Source of the DNA: JAAAOZ01 sp964496595
GTDB lineage: Bacteria; Chloroflexota; Anaerolineae; B4-G1; SLSP01
NCBI GenBank assembly: GCA_964496595.1
Contig: CAZCAI010000003.1
Coordinates: forward strand, 24,477 to 88,476
Direction: 5' to 3'
DNA: 64,000 bases
The notes beneath the pieces were generated by a model, which saw nothing but the letters and a program-made list of their open reading frames with translations, searched no databases and was not told the origin of the DNA. Shown one piece after another: positions 38,046-48,246 of this stretch. Within the stretch, counting starts at the first letter, position 1, and every line of letters begins with the position of its first letter. A program made the translations under genes and the position numbers.

Positions 38046-41000
38046 ATGAAAGTTCGAAGTCTGATCAGCGTCGTTTTAGGGGCGGGCGTTATGCTCGTCT
38101 TTCTCCTCTATCTTGTCTACTCCGCGCCGCCTGCGACGGCCAACCCCGATATTTTCTATGTGCAAGCGGGCGCGACCGGCGATTGTTCATTGGACAGTCC
38201 GTGCGGCAATGTGCAGCAGGCCATCGATTTGGCCGAGGCTGGCGGGGACGGCAATGAGGTCTATGTGGCGGCCGGCGTCTATATGGAAAATATCACCGTC
38301 TCCTATGGGATTGCGGTCCTCGGCGGCTGGGATGCGACCTTCACTACGCAAGATCCCATCGCCAACCCGACGATCATCGATGGGCAGGGCGAGCATAACT
38401 TCGAGGTAAACGGCAACGCGTCGGACACCGAGATCACTGTCGCCGGCTTCATTCTGGAAAATGGCCGGGATGGTTTCCACATTGAGGGCGGGGATGTCAC
38501 CGTCGCCGCGTGCATCATTCGCAATGCGGATAAGCAGGGCATCGAAATCAACGGCGGTACTATCTTAGTCACCGCGACGCAGGTGCTTACTACCAAGCAC
38601 GGCATCGATATCGACGGGGGCGTCGCCCGCATCGTCAACAGCCACTTCGCCCACACCCGCGAGGAGGGGATTTTCCTCGATGGCGGCACGGTCGTGACGA
38701 TTACGCACTCCACCGTGACGGATACAGGGCAGCAGGGCGTCCAAATCGACTCCGGCGACATCTACTTCGCGCACAACCGCGTCACCCACATTATCTCCGA
38801 AGCGATATTCATCACCGGCGGCGACGTCCAGATCATCGACACCGAGGTGATGACGGCCCCGCAGGGCATCGACATCAAAGCCGGCGTCGTCCAGATGGAC
38901 GAGGTCACCGTCGCGCACACGACCGGCGAGGGCGTGGTCGTCCGGGCGTCCGGCAGCATCCCGCTCGCCGACGTGACGCTGCGCAACAGCACCATCGAGC
39001 ACACGGGGCAGCAGAGCGTTCGGATCAGCGCGGGGACGGTGCACATCATCAGCAGCACCATCCGCCATAGCGTCCAGGAGGGCGTGTCCGTTCTCTACGA
39101 GGATGGGGCTGCGCCGCCGAACGTCGCCATCACCGGCGGCCTGATCGAGCACATCGGGCGGCAGGGCGTCGAGGTGGAGACCGGCCACGTTGAGGTGAAC
39201 GGCGCCCACATTGCGAACACGGTACAAGAAGGGCTGCTGGTCAAGTACGAAGGATTGGCATCCAGCCCGGTCGTGACGGCCACCCAGAATAGATTGACCA
39301 ACATCGGCGAGCACGGCTTGCAGGTCAACGCCGGCCAGGCCTGGCTACTGGGCAATCACCTCACCGATGTGATGTCCAACGGCATCCGCGCCCAGAACAG
39401 CGCCGTGGTCGTGGCGGATAACGTCATCGAGCGCGTCACCGGCGATCAATACCCCGGCATCTACGTCCGCGATACTAACGATGCCATCATCCGGGGCAAC
39501 TATGTGGCGAATACGGCGGATCATGGCATCTTCGTCGATAACGCCAACGCCACCGTCGTCGCCAATGAGGTCATCTCCACCGGGAAGCGTGGGCTGAACG
39601 TGCGCGGCGGCGTCGTTCTGCTGGAGGGCAACACGGTGCGCAACGCTGGCACCGATGGCATTCGTATCCGAGTCGAGACGCTGGAGGTCACGATTCGCGA
39701 CAATGTCGTCGTGGACGCGGGGGATGACGGCATCGACGCGCGAGGGGCGCGCGTGTGGGTGACCGGCAATCACATCACCGGCAGCGGCGATGACGGTCTC
39801 AAGACCGAGCAAATCGGCGAGGGCATCACCATCTCGGCCAATCGCATCTTCAACAACGCCGCGATGGGCATCGCGATACGCACCACGCCAGCCTTCACCA
39901 TCACCAACAATTTCATCGGCGATCACATCTCCAACACGATTGAGTTGGAAGACTCCGGCCAGGGCGTGATCTATCATAACACGCTGGTCGGATCGAGCGC
40001 GGGGCAGCAGGGCAAAGGCATCGAGATCGAAGGGCCGATGACGGTGGCGATCAAGAACAACATCGTTATCAATCACGAAATCGGCGTGACGGCCATCCCG
40101 ACCGCCGTGGTTACCTTGGATCACACCCTGCTCTGGAATAACGCCAGCGATCCGCTGAGCGGCGCCGTCGTGGTAGCTGCCGATCCGCAGTTCGTCGATC
40201 TGGCCGGATACGACTATCACCTGCAGGAGACCTCCCCCGCCATCGACGCGGGCACGGACGTCGGCGTGAGCACCGACATCGACGGCGACGCCCGCCCGCA
40301 GGACGCCGCGCCCGACCTCGGCGCCGATGAGATCGCGGCCCCGGCGGATCTCCTCATCACCAAGAGCGGGCCGGCCACGGCGGAACCCGGCGCGCCCATC
40401 ACCTACACGCTCACCGTCACCAACCGCAGCGAGACCCTGTGCGCCCAGATGATCATTACCGATCGGGTCCCGACGGGGGCCACGGTGATCACCTACACGC
40501 AAGCAGGCACGATCTTGTTGCCGCCGAGCATCATGCGTTGGGACGGCATCACCTTGACCGGCGGCGCGACGACCACCGTCAGCTTCATCGTCCAGGCCGA
40601 GCACTCCATCATCAACGACGACTACGCCGTCGCCTGCGCCGATGGCCGCTCGGCCCGGGGCTATCGCGCGGTCGAGACCACCATCTCCAGTTCCATCTAC
40701 CTCCCGCTGATTATGCGCGATGCGCACCCCGGCACCATCTTCATGCCGCCGCCTTCGGCGTACCACATTTCGGCCAGCCCGGCAGATTTAGCCTGGCTGG
40801 CCGAAAGGCCATATTACAATGACACCATCCCGGCCACGTTCTTCCACGAACGTGGCTGGGAGGTCGATCTGCGCTATCGCGGCGACACCGCCCGCCTGAT
40901 GCCCAAGAAATCGTGGAAGCTCTTTTTCCCCGGCAGCGATCTCTTCCAGGGCAACGAGGAGCTGAATCTCAACGCCGACTTTATCGATCAGACGCTGTTG

Positions 41001-43880
41001 CGAAGCGCGGTGGGCTACAATTTTTTAGCGCGCGCAGGGGTGCCCGCCCCCCACGACACCTACGCGCGCGTCTATCTTAATGGGGATTATGCCGGGCTGT
41101 ATTCCCAGGTCGAACAAGTCGACGAGCGGTTCTTGGATCGCCAGGGCATCGATATGCAGGGCAATCTCTACAAGGGCTACGGTAACCTGGAGCCGCCCAA
41201 ACCGCATGAGGATCACGTCGAATGGTGGGCCGACCACTATTCGAAAAAGACCCACCGCGATAGTGGCCTCGATGACATCCGCACCTTCGTGGGCCGGCTG
41301 AACGATATCCCGGAGGCGGAGTTTTCCACGGACATCGCCGAGATGTTAGACGTGAACGCATGGTTCGATTGGTACGCGGCCAATATTTTATTAGGCAATT
41401 TTGAGATGTTAGCTAAAAATTATTATCTGTATCATGATTTTAGCCGTGAAAGATGGATCATTCTGCCGTGGGATGTGGACTTATCGCTGGGACATAATGC
41501 CGGATGGTACGATATCTTTGATCATGGGTTGAGTTGGGATAATCCCATCGATAGCGGGACGTTAGAAAGCAAGAAAATCGATGGCAAATGGAACGTCCTG
41601 ATCGAGCGGATGATGAACGTCCCCGAATTTCGTTATTTTCACGGGCGGCGCATCATCGAGATGATGGCGTCGCCCGATGGCGCGTTCAGCCCCGAGGCGA
41701 TCTTCCCCTACATCGACGGCTACTTCGCGGCGATCCAGCCCTACGGGGAGGCCGATCTAAATCGTTGGCGGCCCGAGGGCTTCGAGTTCGCTCACGGCCC
41801 CGATGAGATCAAGTACTACGTCACCCATCGACGCGCGTGGCTGTACGAGCATCTCCCCGCCTTCATGCCCGATCTGCGCCCGCCGCTCGTGCTCAACGAG
41901 GTGCTGGTCCACAACACCGCCACGATCTCCGACGCGACCGGCGCCTACGCGCCCTGGCTGGAGATCTACAACGCCAGCGAGGCCCTCACCTGGGATTTGG
42001 GGGGGATGTACTTGAGCGCCAATGACAGTTCACGCTGGCAAATCCCGGCAGGGACGAGTATCCCGCCGCAGGAGACGCTCTTGATTTGGGCTGATGGCGC
42101 GAACACCCTGGTTGTGGATCAGGGGGAACTGCACGCCAGCTTCACCCTCACGACGAGCGGCGAGATCACGCTTTGGGATCGCGACGCCTTCGACCGCGCC
42201 GTGATCTTCCAGACGGCCTACGATGCGCCGGACGCGGACGTTTCGGTGGGCCGCGATCCCGACGGCGGCGACGAGTGGGGCGTCTTAGATTCACCGACGC
42301 CCGGCTGGCGCAACATCGGGCGCGCGCCGACGGTTACCGAGGTGACGCGGACGCCCGCGCAACCTGCGGCGACGGACGCTGTGACAATCACGGCGCAGAT
42401 CGTTGATGAGGGGCCGATCACCGCGACGCTCTGGTATCGCGCCTTCGCGCCGGAAGCGACGCCGGGCGCCTACGCCCCAATAGAGATGACGCCGGCGCCG
42501 GGCGACGACGAGCACTATCGCGCGGTGCTGCCCGCCCAACCGGCGACCACCTGGGTCGAGTACTACATCACGGCGGAGGACGCGACCGGCCAGGTCGCCG
42601 AATCGCGCCCGCGCTGGCCGGAGAGCCGCTACGATCTGGCGCTGATGCGCTCGGTCGGCTATCACTACATCGTCGGCTGGGAGCGGCCCTCGCTGGTCAT
42701 CAACGAGGTGATGGCGCGCAATCGCAGCACTATCGAGGACGCGGCGGGTGGCACGCCCGACTGGATCGAGATCCACAACACGGGCGCGCACGACGTCGAT
42801 CTCCAGGGGATGTTCATCACGGACGATCCCCACCTGCCCACGCAATACGAGATCCCGGAGAGTATCATCGTGCCCGCCGGGGGGTACACGTTGCTCTGGG
42901 CCGGCGGCGAGCCGGGCGGCGATCATCTGCCGTTCAAGCTCTCCGGCGCCGGCGAGGCGGTGGCGCTCTTCGACACGCGCGCGGCGGGCCTGGGCCAGAT
43001 CGACGCGAGCTACTTCGCACCGCAGCCGGTGGATGTCTCCTGGGGGCGCTATCCCGACGGCGGCGACGCCTGGTACGCGATGCACGATCCGACGCCCGGC
43101 GCGCCCAATCGGCTGCGACCGCCGGCCTTCGCGCAGGTCGCGCGCGCGCCGCGCTGGCCCGCCGTCGATAAGAGCGTCGCCGTGACGGCGCGCATCACCG
43201 CCGAGCAGGGGCTTGCGCGCGCCGTCCTCTGGTACAACGCCGGATCGGGCTTCGAGGGCGTGCTCTGCGATCTCGCAGCCGGGCCGGAGGGGCGCATCGT
43301 CACCGCGACGGCCCATATCCCGCCGCAGGCCGCCGGGCAGACCGTGCGCTACTATGTGATGGCAGAGGACGCGCTGGGGCAAGCCGCGCGCTATCCGCCG
43401 GGCGCGCCGGACGCCGCCGACGGCTATCACGTGGGCTACACGCCGCCTGCGCTCGTCATCAACGAGTTTTTGGCCTCCAATGATCGCGTCAACAGCGATG
43501 AGGCGGGCGAGTACGACGATTGGGTGGAGATTTACAACGCCGGCGAGACGCCGGTGTCGTTGAGCGGGCTGTACCTTGCGGATCATTTGGACGATCCCCG
43601 CCGCTGGCAGTTCCCGGCGGGCACGGAGCTGGCGCCGGGCGCGCATCTCCTCATCTGGTGCGATAATGATCCCGAACAGGGCGCGCTGCACACGCCCTTC
43701 AAACTCGCGCGCGAGGGGGAGGCGGTCGGCCTCTTCGCCGCCAATGCCTACGGCAACATCCCGCTGGATTATCTGACCTACGGCATGCAGACGCCGGATA
43801 CATCCTACGGGCGTCGTCCCGACGGCGGCGCCACGTGGGTCTTTTTCAAGTCGCCGACGCCGGGAGGGCCTAATGAATGA
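38046..43880 (+). CDS. Giant secreted protein: beta-helix, DUF11-like, CotH and lamin-tail domains
   Basis: 1944 aa. ATG 38046 follows a strong AAGGAGGT. Signal peptide at about 1-35 (VVLGAGVMLVFLLYLVY). Residues ~80-740 are right-handed parallel beta-helix repeats (recurrent [IV]..N.[IV]..[TA]G..GI motifs). About 767-870 is a DUF11-like domain (ITKSGPATAEPGAPITYTLT). At 884-891 comes IYLPLIMR, elsewhere a protein-end motif. About 900-1270 is a CotH kinase-like domain (YRGDTARLMPKKSWKLFF; YLNGDYAGLYSQVEQVDE; ILPWDVDLSLG). Three lamin-tail domains (about 1280, 1548, 1800; LVLNEVLVHN, LVINEVMARN, LVINEFLASN) close the protein. Surface adhesion, polysaccharide binding or protein phosphorylation outside the cell are possible. 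Its stop overlaps the next start by 8 bp. Confidence 0.88.
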   Translation: MKVRSLISVVLGAGVMLVFLLYLVYSAPPATANPDIFYVQAGATGDCSLDSPCGNVQQAIDLAEAGGDGNEVYVAAGVYMENITVSYGIAVLGGWDATFTTQDPIANPTIIDGQGEHNFEVNGNASDTEITVAGFILENGRDGFHIEGGDVTVAACIIRNADKQGIEINGGTILVTATQVLTTKHGIDIDGGVARIVNSHFAHTREEGIFLDGGTVVTITHSTVTDTGQQGVQIDSGDIYFAHNRVTHIISEAIFITGGDVQIIDTEVMTAPQGIDIKAGVVQMDEVTVAHTTGEGVVVRASGSIPLADVTLRNSTIEHTGQQSVRISAGTVHIISSTIRHSVQEGVSVLYEDGAAPPNVAITGGLIEHIGRQGVEVETGHVEVNGAHIANTVQEGLLVKYEGLASSPVVTATQNRLTNIGEHGLQVNAGQAWLLGNHLTDVMSNGIRAQNSAVVVADNVIERVTGDQYPGIYVRDTNDAIIRGNYVANTADHGIFVDNANATVVANEVISTGKRGLNVRGGVVLLEGNTVRNAGTDGIRIRVETLEVTIRDNVVVDAGDDGIDARGARVWVTGNHITGSGDDGLKTEQIGEGITISANRIFNNAAMGIAIRTTPAFTITNNFIGDHISNTIELEDSGQGVIYHNTLVGSSAGQQGKGIEIEGPMTVAIKNNIVINHEIGVTAIPTAVVTLDHTLLWNNASDPLSGAVVVAADPQFVDLAGYDYHLQETSPAIDAGTDVGVSTDIDGDARPQDAAPDLGADEIAAPADLLITKSGPATAEPGAPITYTLTVTNRSETLCAQMIITDRVPTGATVITYTQAGTILLPPSIMRWDGITLTGGATTTVSFIVQAEHSIINDDYAVACADGRSARGYRAVETTISSSIYLPLIMRDAHPGTIFMPPPSAYHISASPADLAWLAERPYYNDTIPATFFHERGWEVDLRYRGDTARLMPKKSWKLFFPGSDLFQGNEELNLNADFIDQTLLRSAVGYNFLARAGVPAPHDTYARVYLNGDYAGLYSQVEQVDERFLDRQGIDMQGNLYKGYGNLEPPKPHEDHVEWWADHYSKKTHRDSGLDDIRTFVGRLNDIPEAEFSTDIAEMLDVNAWFDWYAANILLGNFEMLAKNYYLYHDFSRERWIILPWDVDLSLGHNAGWYDIFDHGLSWDNPIDSGTLESKKIDGKWNVLIERMMNVPEFRYFHGRRIIEMMASPDGAFSPEAIFPYIDGYFAAIQPYGEADLNRWRPEGFEFAHGPDEIKYYVTHRRAWLYEHLPAFMPDLRPPLVLNEVLVHNTATISDATGAYAPWLEIYNASEALTWDLGGMYLSANDSSRWQIPAGTSIPPQETLLIWADGANTLVVDQGELHASFTLTTSGEITLWDRDAFDRAVIFQTAYDAPDADVSVGRDPDGGDEWGVLDSPTPGWRNIGRAPTVTEVTRTPAQPAATDAVTITAQIVDEGPITATLWYRAFAPEATPGAYAPIEMTPAPGDDEHYRAVLPAQPATTWVEYYITAEDATGQVAESRPRWPESRYDLALMRSVGYHYIVGWERPSLVINEVMARNRSTIEDAAGGTPDWIEIHNTGAHDVDLQGMFITDDPHLPTQYEIPESIIVPAGGYTLLWAGGEPGGDHLPFKLSGAGEAVALFDTRAAGLGQIDASYFAPQPVDVSWGRYPDGGDAWYAMHDPTPGAPNRLRPPAFAQVARAPRWPAVDKSVAVTARITAEQGLARAVLWYNAGSGFEGVLCDLAAGPEGRIVTATAHIPPQAAGQTVRYYVMAEDALGQAARYPPGAPDAADGYHVGYTPPALVINEFLASNDRVNSDEAGEYDDWVEIYNAGETPVSLSGLYLADHLDDPRRWQFPAGTELAPGAHLLIWCDNDPEQGALHTPFKLAREGEAVGLFAANAYGNIPLDYLTYGMQTPDTSYGRRPDGGATWVFFKSPTPGGPNE

Positions 43881-46800
43881 GATAGATGGAATTTTTGTGG
43901 GATGTCCAGACCTGACAGGTTTAAAAGTGAAGTCCTGGTTCAGCGCGATCTTGATCGTGCTGACTTTAGCCCTCGCCCTTTTGGGGCTGACGGGTCGTAT
44001 CAGCGGTCAAGAGGAGACGCCGCCGCGCGTCGTCATCAACGAGATCCACTATCACCCGCTCGCGAATCGTTACGGCGAGGAGTACATCGAGTTGATCAAC
44101 CCGATGACGACCACGGTCGATCTCTCCGGCTGGCGCTTCAATGACGGTATCTACTACCTCTTCCCCACAGGGACGGTGATGTTGCCGGGGGAGTACCTCG
44201 TCATCGCCAACGACCCGGCGATGGTGCGTGAAGCTTACACGCTCACGGCGGAGGCGCCGGTGCTGGGGCCGTTCGCGCGCGGGCGGTTAGATAATAGCGG
44301 CGAGCGCGTGGCCCTGGTCGATGCAGCCGGCGCACCGGTCGATGAGGTGCTCTACGACGATCACGAGCCGTGGCCGGAGGTGCCGGATGGCAAAGGGCCA
44401 TCGCTGGAGTTGATCAATCCCGCCCTGGATAACACCATCCCCTGCTCGTGGCAGAGCAGCCAGGGAGCAGGCACGCCCGGTGCGCAGAACAGCGTCTACA
44501 GCGAGGGCAACATTCCGCCGTGCGTGACCGGCGCGACGCACGCGCCGCCCGTCCCCCGGGCCGCCGATCCGGTGACGGTGACGGCCCACGTCGTCGATAA
44601 TGGCGAGGTGCTCTCCGTCACGCTGGCCTATCGTCGCCAGGGAGAGACAGGCTACACCTACCTGCCGATGATGGACGACGGCGCGGGCGGCGACATCGCG
44701 GCGGGCGACGCTACCTACACGGCCATCATTCCGCCGGAGAATATCTCCGGGACGATCTTCCCGCTGCCGGGATCGGGGCGCTACGTCGAGTTCTACATCC
44801 GCGCGACGGACGACGAGGGCGCGGTGCGCCTGATGCCCGATGGCGCGCCGGGCGGCTTCTCGGTGGAGACCGGTCTGGCGACCACGATGAGCTATCTCTA
44901 TTGGGTGGAAGATGTCCCGCCCACCAGCGAGCTGCCCATCTACCGGCTGATTGTCACCGAGCAGAATCTGGCGGAGTTGCAGACCCGCGACATCGACTCG
45001 AACGAGGAGCTGGACGCGACGTTCATCTACAGCGATGTGGTCTACTACAATGTCGGCCTGCGCTATCGCGGGGAGAGCACGCGCGACGTCGAGCCGCGCC
45101 CGTATCGCATCAAATTCCGCGATGCGCAGGAGTTCGAGGCGCGCGAGCGCGTCAATCTGGTCTCCGATGCGATGCACAAAGAGGCGATGACCTACGATCT
45201 CTTCCAGCGGCTGGGGATGCCCGCGCCGGACACGCGCTTTGTGACGCTCCGCATCAACGAGCGTCAGGCAGGCCACTATCTGGATATTGAGGAGGTAGAT
45301 CGGCACTTTCTCCGCGCGCATCTGCCGGAGGATGATGACGGCAATCTCTATCGCGGCAAGGACGGCGCCGATCTGGAGTATGAAGGGCCGGACCCGGACG
45401 CCTATCGGCCCTATTATTTGAAGAAAACCAACCAAGAGATTGACGATTATACCGACGTGATCTCGCTGACGCACGCGCTGACCTACGCCTCCACCGAGAC
45501 GCTGATCGAGGAGGGCGAGAAGGTGGCCGATCTGCGCCAGTGGATGCAGTGGTTCGCCGTTCAGGCCGTGTTGGATAATCACGAGGGCGCGCTCTGGGTC
45601 GGCCGGGGCGATGATTATTTCCTCTATCACCGGCCCTCGGATGACCGCTTCATTCTCATCTCGTGGGATCACGACACGCTTTTTCTCAATGCCGACCATA
45701 CCATCTGGGAGCCGGATTGGTATGCGAAGCCCATCGTGAAGCGGCTGTTGCGTCATCCAGAACTTGGGCGCTGGTATTACCAGGGGGTTGCCGCGCTCAT
45801 AGAGGATGGCGGGCCGTTCACGAGGGATGAGATGTTCCCCCGCATCGAGGCGCTGCCCGATGTCGCCGTGAGCGGGGGAGAGAAGGAGGATCTAAGACGG
45901 TACGTAGAAGCGCGGGTCGCGTATCTGTGGGCGCATCAGATTCCAGATATCCGGCTCTCGATTGAGACCAACGGCGGCGCGAACATCGTCACCACCGGCG
46001 ATCACGTCACGCTGGAGGGGCGCTGCTCGCCCCTCCGCGATGTGCGCATCAACGGCAGCACCGAGGGCGTCGAGTACGTCGATCCGATGCGGTGGCGGTA
46101 CGAGGCGACGCTCTGGACGCGCGACAACGTCTTCGAGGTGAGCGACGGCGAGGACACGTACACCATCACCGTCTTCCGCGATCTCTTCCACGGCGGCGTG
46201 CTGACCGAGGATACGACGCTGGTCACGAGCGCGCTGCCCTACGCCATTGAGCAGGACATCCGGCTTTCCGGCGCCATCACGCTGACGATTGAGCCGGGCG
46301 TCACGCTGCACTTCAACCCCGACCGGGTGATCCGCGTGGAGGACGGCGCGCGCCTCCTGGCCGAAGGGACCGCCTCGCAGCCGATCATCTTCACGCGCCG
46401 CGCGTCGGGCTATTGGGGCGGGATTCTGCTCTATAACACCCAGGCCGATAACCGCATCCGGCACGCCGTGCTGGAGCACATCCACGAAGTCATTGCCAAT
46501 CCGCGCTCGCACGGCGTGACGGCCTACCATTCGCATCTCACGGTGGCCGATAGCGTGCTGCGTCACATGCGGCGGAGCAACGCCGTCACGGCGGATTACG
46601 ACTCGACGCTCTATCTCCTCCGCAACGAGATCTACGACATCGGCAGCGACGCCGTCCACGCGACGGGCGGCTACGCCTACATCCAGGGGAACACCATCTA
46701 CGATTCGGTCTACGACCCCGGCTTCAACCCCGCGCCGCCGGAGGGCATCGAGATCAGCCACATGAGCGTTGAGCGGCCCGCCGTGCTCTTGGATAATCAC

Positions 46801-47433
46801 ATCTACAACATCACCGATGACTGCCTCGACCTGAACGACTCCTCGGCGCGCATCGAGCGCAACACGATGCACGACTGCGGCGACAAGGGTATTTCGATTG
46901 GGCAGCCTTCCTCAACGACGGTGGTGAACAACCTGATTTACAATTGCCTCGGCAACGACGATGTCGAATACACGGGCTTCGGCATCGCCGTGAAAGATGG
47001 CGCAGTCTCCCGCCTGGTGAACAACACGCTGGTTGATAATCGTCACGGCCTGGGACTGTACGAAACCCATGAGCAGAAAGGTAGTCCGACGGTGACGGTG
47101 ACCAATAGCATCATCTGGGGCAATGAGATAGGCATCGAACTGCGCCAGGATTCGACGCTTTCGATAACGCACTCACTCGTCCAGGGCGCGGGGTGGGGCG
47201 ATGCGAATGGTAGCATGCTCTGGGATGTCGATCCCCTCTTCCGTGGGCGCGATTACCACGACTACCGCCTGCGGGAGAGTTCTCCCTGCGTTGATAGCGG
47301 CACGCCCGTCGGCGCGCCGGAGGTGGACATCAAAGGCGTCGCGCGGCCCAAGGGGGAGGGATTCGACCGGGGCGCGCACGAGTTCTTCGAGTTCTTCTCG
47401 GTCTACCTGCCCTCGGTCGCGCGGGGGGAATAG
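43873..47433 (+). CDS. Secreted protein: lamin-tail, CotH and beta-helix domains
   Basis: 1186 aa. A hydrophobic segment at about 22-42 (FSAILIVLTLALALLGL) acts as signal sequence; a GTG at 43927 would give a more usual short N-terminus. Order: lamin-tail domain (about 50-150, RVVINEIHYHPLANRYGEEY), a region with VTVTAHVVDN-type strands, a CotH-like domain (about 350-650; YRGESTRDVEPRPYRIKF, RINERQAGHYLDIEEVDR, ISWDHDTLFLN), then beta-helix repeats (about 770-1150) and the C-terminal FSVYLPSVARGE. Domains are the same as in the preceding giant protein but in another order. Cotranslated with it by an ATGA-type overlap. Confidence 0.87.
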   Translation: MNEIDGIFVGCPDLTGLKVKSWFSAILIVLTLALALLGLTGRISGQEETPPRVVINEIHYHPLANRYGEEYIELINPMTTTVDLSGWRFNDGIYYLFPTGTVMLPGEYLVIANDPAMVREAYTLTAEAPVLGPFARGRLDNSGERVALVDAAGAPVDEVLYDDHEPWPEVPDGKGPSLELINPALDNTIPCSWQSSQGAGTPGAQNSVYSEGNIPPCVTGATHAPPVPRAADPVTVTAHVVDNGEVLSVTLAYRRQGETGYTYLPMMDDGAGGDIAAGDATYTAIIPPENISGTIFPLPGSGRYVEFYIRATDDEGAVRLMPDGAPGGFSVETGLATTMSYLYWVEDVPPTSELPIYRLIVTEQNLAELQTRDIDSNEELDATFIYSDVVYYNVGLRYRGESTRDVEPRPYRIKFRDAQEFEARERVNLVSDAMHKEAMTYDLFQRLGMPAPDTRFVTLRINERQAGHYLDIEEVDRHFLRAHLPEDDDGNLYRGKDGADLEYEGPDPDAYRPYYLKKTNQEIDDYTDVISLTHALTYASTETLIEEGEKVADLRQWMQWFAVQAVLDNHEGALWVGRGDDYFLYHRPSDDRFILISWDHDTLFLNADHTIWEPDWYAKPIVKRLLRHPELGRWYYQGVAALIEDGGPFTRDEMFPRIEALPDVAVSGGEKEDLRRYVEARVAYLWAHQIPDIRLSIETNGGANIVTTGDHVTLEGRCSPLRDVRINGSTEGVEYVDPMRWRYEATLWTRDNVFEVSDGEDTYTITVFRDLFHGGVLTEDTTLVTSALPYAIEQDIRLSGAITLTIEPGVTLHFNPDRVIRVEDGARLLAEGTASQPIIFTRRASGYWGGILLYNTQADNRIRHAVLEHIHEVIANPRSHGVTAYHSHLTVADSVLRHMRRSNAVTADYDSTLYLLRNEIYDIGSDAVHATGGYAYIQGNTIYDSVYDPGFNPAPPEGIEISHMSVERPAVLLDNHIYNITDDCLDLNDSSARIERNTMHDCGDKGISIGQPSSTTVVNNLIYNCLGNDDVEYTGFGIAVKDGAVSRLVNNTLVDNRHGLGLYETHEQKGSPTVTVTNSIIWGNEIGIELRQDSTLSITHSLVQGAGWGDANGSMLWDVDPLFRGRDYHDYRLRESSPCVDSGTPVGAPEVDIKGVARPKGEGFDRGAHEFFEFFSVYLPSVARGE

Positions 47434-47473
47434 ATCGGGAGTGGTCGTCGCCGCGATTGGATTCACATTTCGG

Positions 47474-47506
47474 GATCGGTCAGGTTAGCGCCTGGCCGAT
47501 CTTTTT
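47474..47506 (+). terminator. Terminator after the surface-protein genes
   Basis: Stem 47474-47484 with 47491-47501 (one mismatch), 6-nt loop, followed by TTTTT at 47502-47506. Confidence 0.8.
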
Positions 47507-47715
47507 GTTTGCGAGGGTGTTTTGTCGAAGCGGTTGGCTATGTTAAAATTCAAGGAGGACGCTACTGAACAATCAAATCTCTCGCAAAGCCGCCAAGGCG
47601 TGAAGGAAAAATCGGTCAATCTGGACACAGAGAAGGGAGTTTCTCTGAGTATCTCAGTGCAAAGCTCTGTGAATCTCTGTGCAACGATGAAAAATCAAGC
47701 TGTTTGTGAGGAATA

Positions 47716-48174
47716 ATGCGAAGAAAAGAACGAGAAATCACCGACCGGCGCGACATCGACGCCATCCTCAACAGGGCGCGCGTGTGCCGCGTCGCGTTCG
47801 CCCGCGAGGGTGAGCCGTATCTGGCGCCGCTCTTTTTTGGGTACGATGGGCGGCGGCTCTATCTCCATTCGGCTCAGCAGGGCAAAAAGATGGAGTTTAT
47901 CGCGGTCAACCCCCAGGTGTGCTTCGAGGTCGAAGGCGAGGTGCGCATCCTCCCCGACGAGGCCGCAGCCTGTGGCTGGACCGCTCACTTTGAGAGTGTC
48001 ATCGGCTACGGCAAGATCATCGAACTGCGCAGCGCCGAGGAGAAAATCTACGGCCTGAACCAGATCATGCAGCACTACTCCGGCCAGGCGTGGACGTACA
48101 GCCCCGCCGCTCTGAAATCTGTACACGTCTGGGCCATCGAGATCACATCCCTGACCGGCAAACGTTGCCGTTGA
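47716..48174 (+). CDS. PNPOx-fold flavin-binding protein (NimA-like)
   Basis: A 152-aa split-barrel protein of the pyridoxamine 5'-phosphate oxidase / 5-nitroimidazole reductase type. Typical parts: MRRKEREITDRRDIDAIL at the start, GEPYLAPLFFGYDGRRLYLH (strands), HSAQQGKKMEFIAVNPQVCFEV (flavin-phosphate region), and HFESVIGYGKIIEL. Probably binds FMN or F420 and reduces small molecules; substrate unknown. It converges with another PNPOx-fold gene and shares a terminator with it. Confidence 0.85.
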   Translation: MRRKEREITDRRDIDAILNRARVCRVAFAREGEPYLAPLFFGYDGRRLYLHSAQQGKKMEFIAVNPQVCFEVEGEVRILPDEAAACGWTAHFESVIGYGKIIELRSAEEKIYGLNQIMQHYSGQAWTYSPAALKSVHVWAIEITSLTGKRCR

Positions 48175-48186
48175 TCTGAGCATAAA

Positions 48187-48219
48187 AGCCCCGAAGGGTT
48201 TAGAAAACCCTTCGGGGCT
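48187..48219. terminator. Bidirectional terminator
   Basis: 15-bp perfect GC-rich stem (48187-48201 with 48205-48219) and a 3-nt loop, between two convergent genes, with AAAA/TTT flanks on both sides. Confidence 0.9.
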
Positions 48220-48246
48220 AAGTTGATGTTGGGAAAGAAAACTCTC

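Noticed and set aside
44287..45756. Long minus-strand open frame opposite the second surface protein
   Set aside because: It is antisense to clear LTD/CotH coding sequence, has Arg/Asp/Ile-rich composition without motifs, and is expected in GC-rich DNA. The same holds for the frames at 39345-40766 and 42291-43691 (minus) and 13644-15134 (plus).
47522..47716. 64-codon ORF before the PNPOx gene
   Set aside because: Its DNA is low-complexity intergenic sequence (CTCTGTGAATCTCTGTG-like words), there is no ribosome-binding site and no motif.
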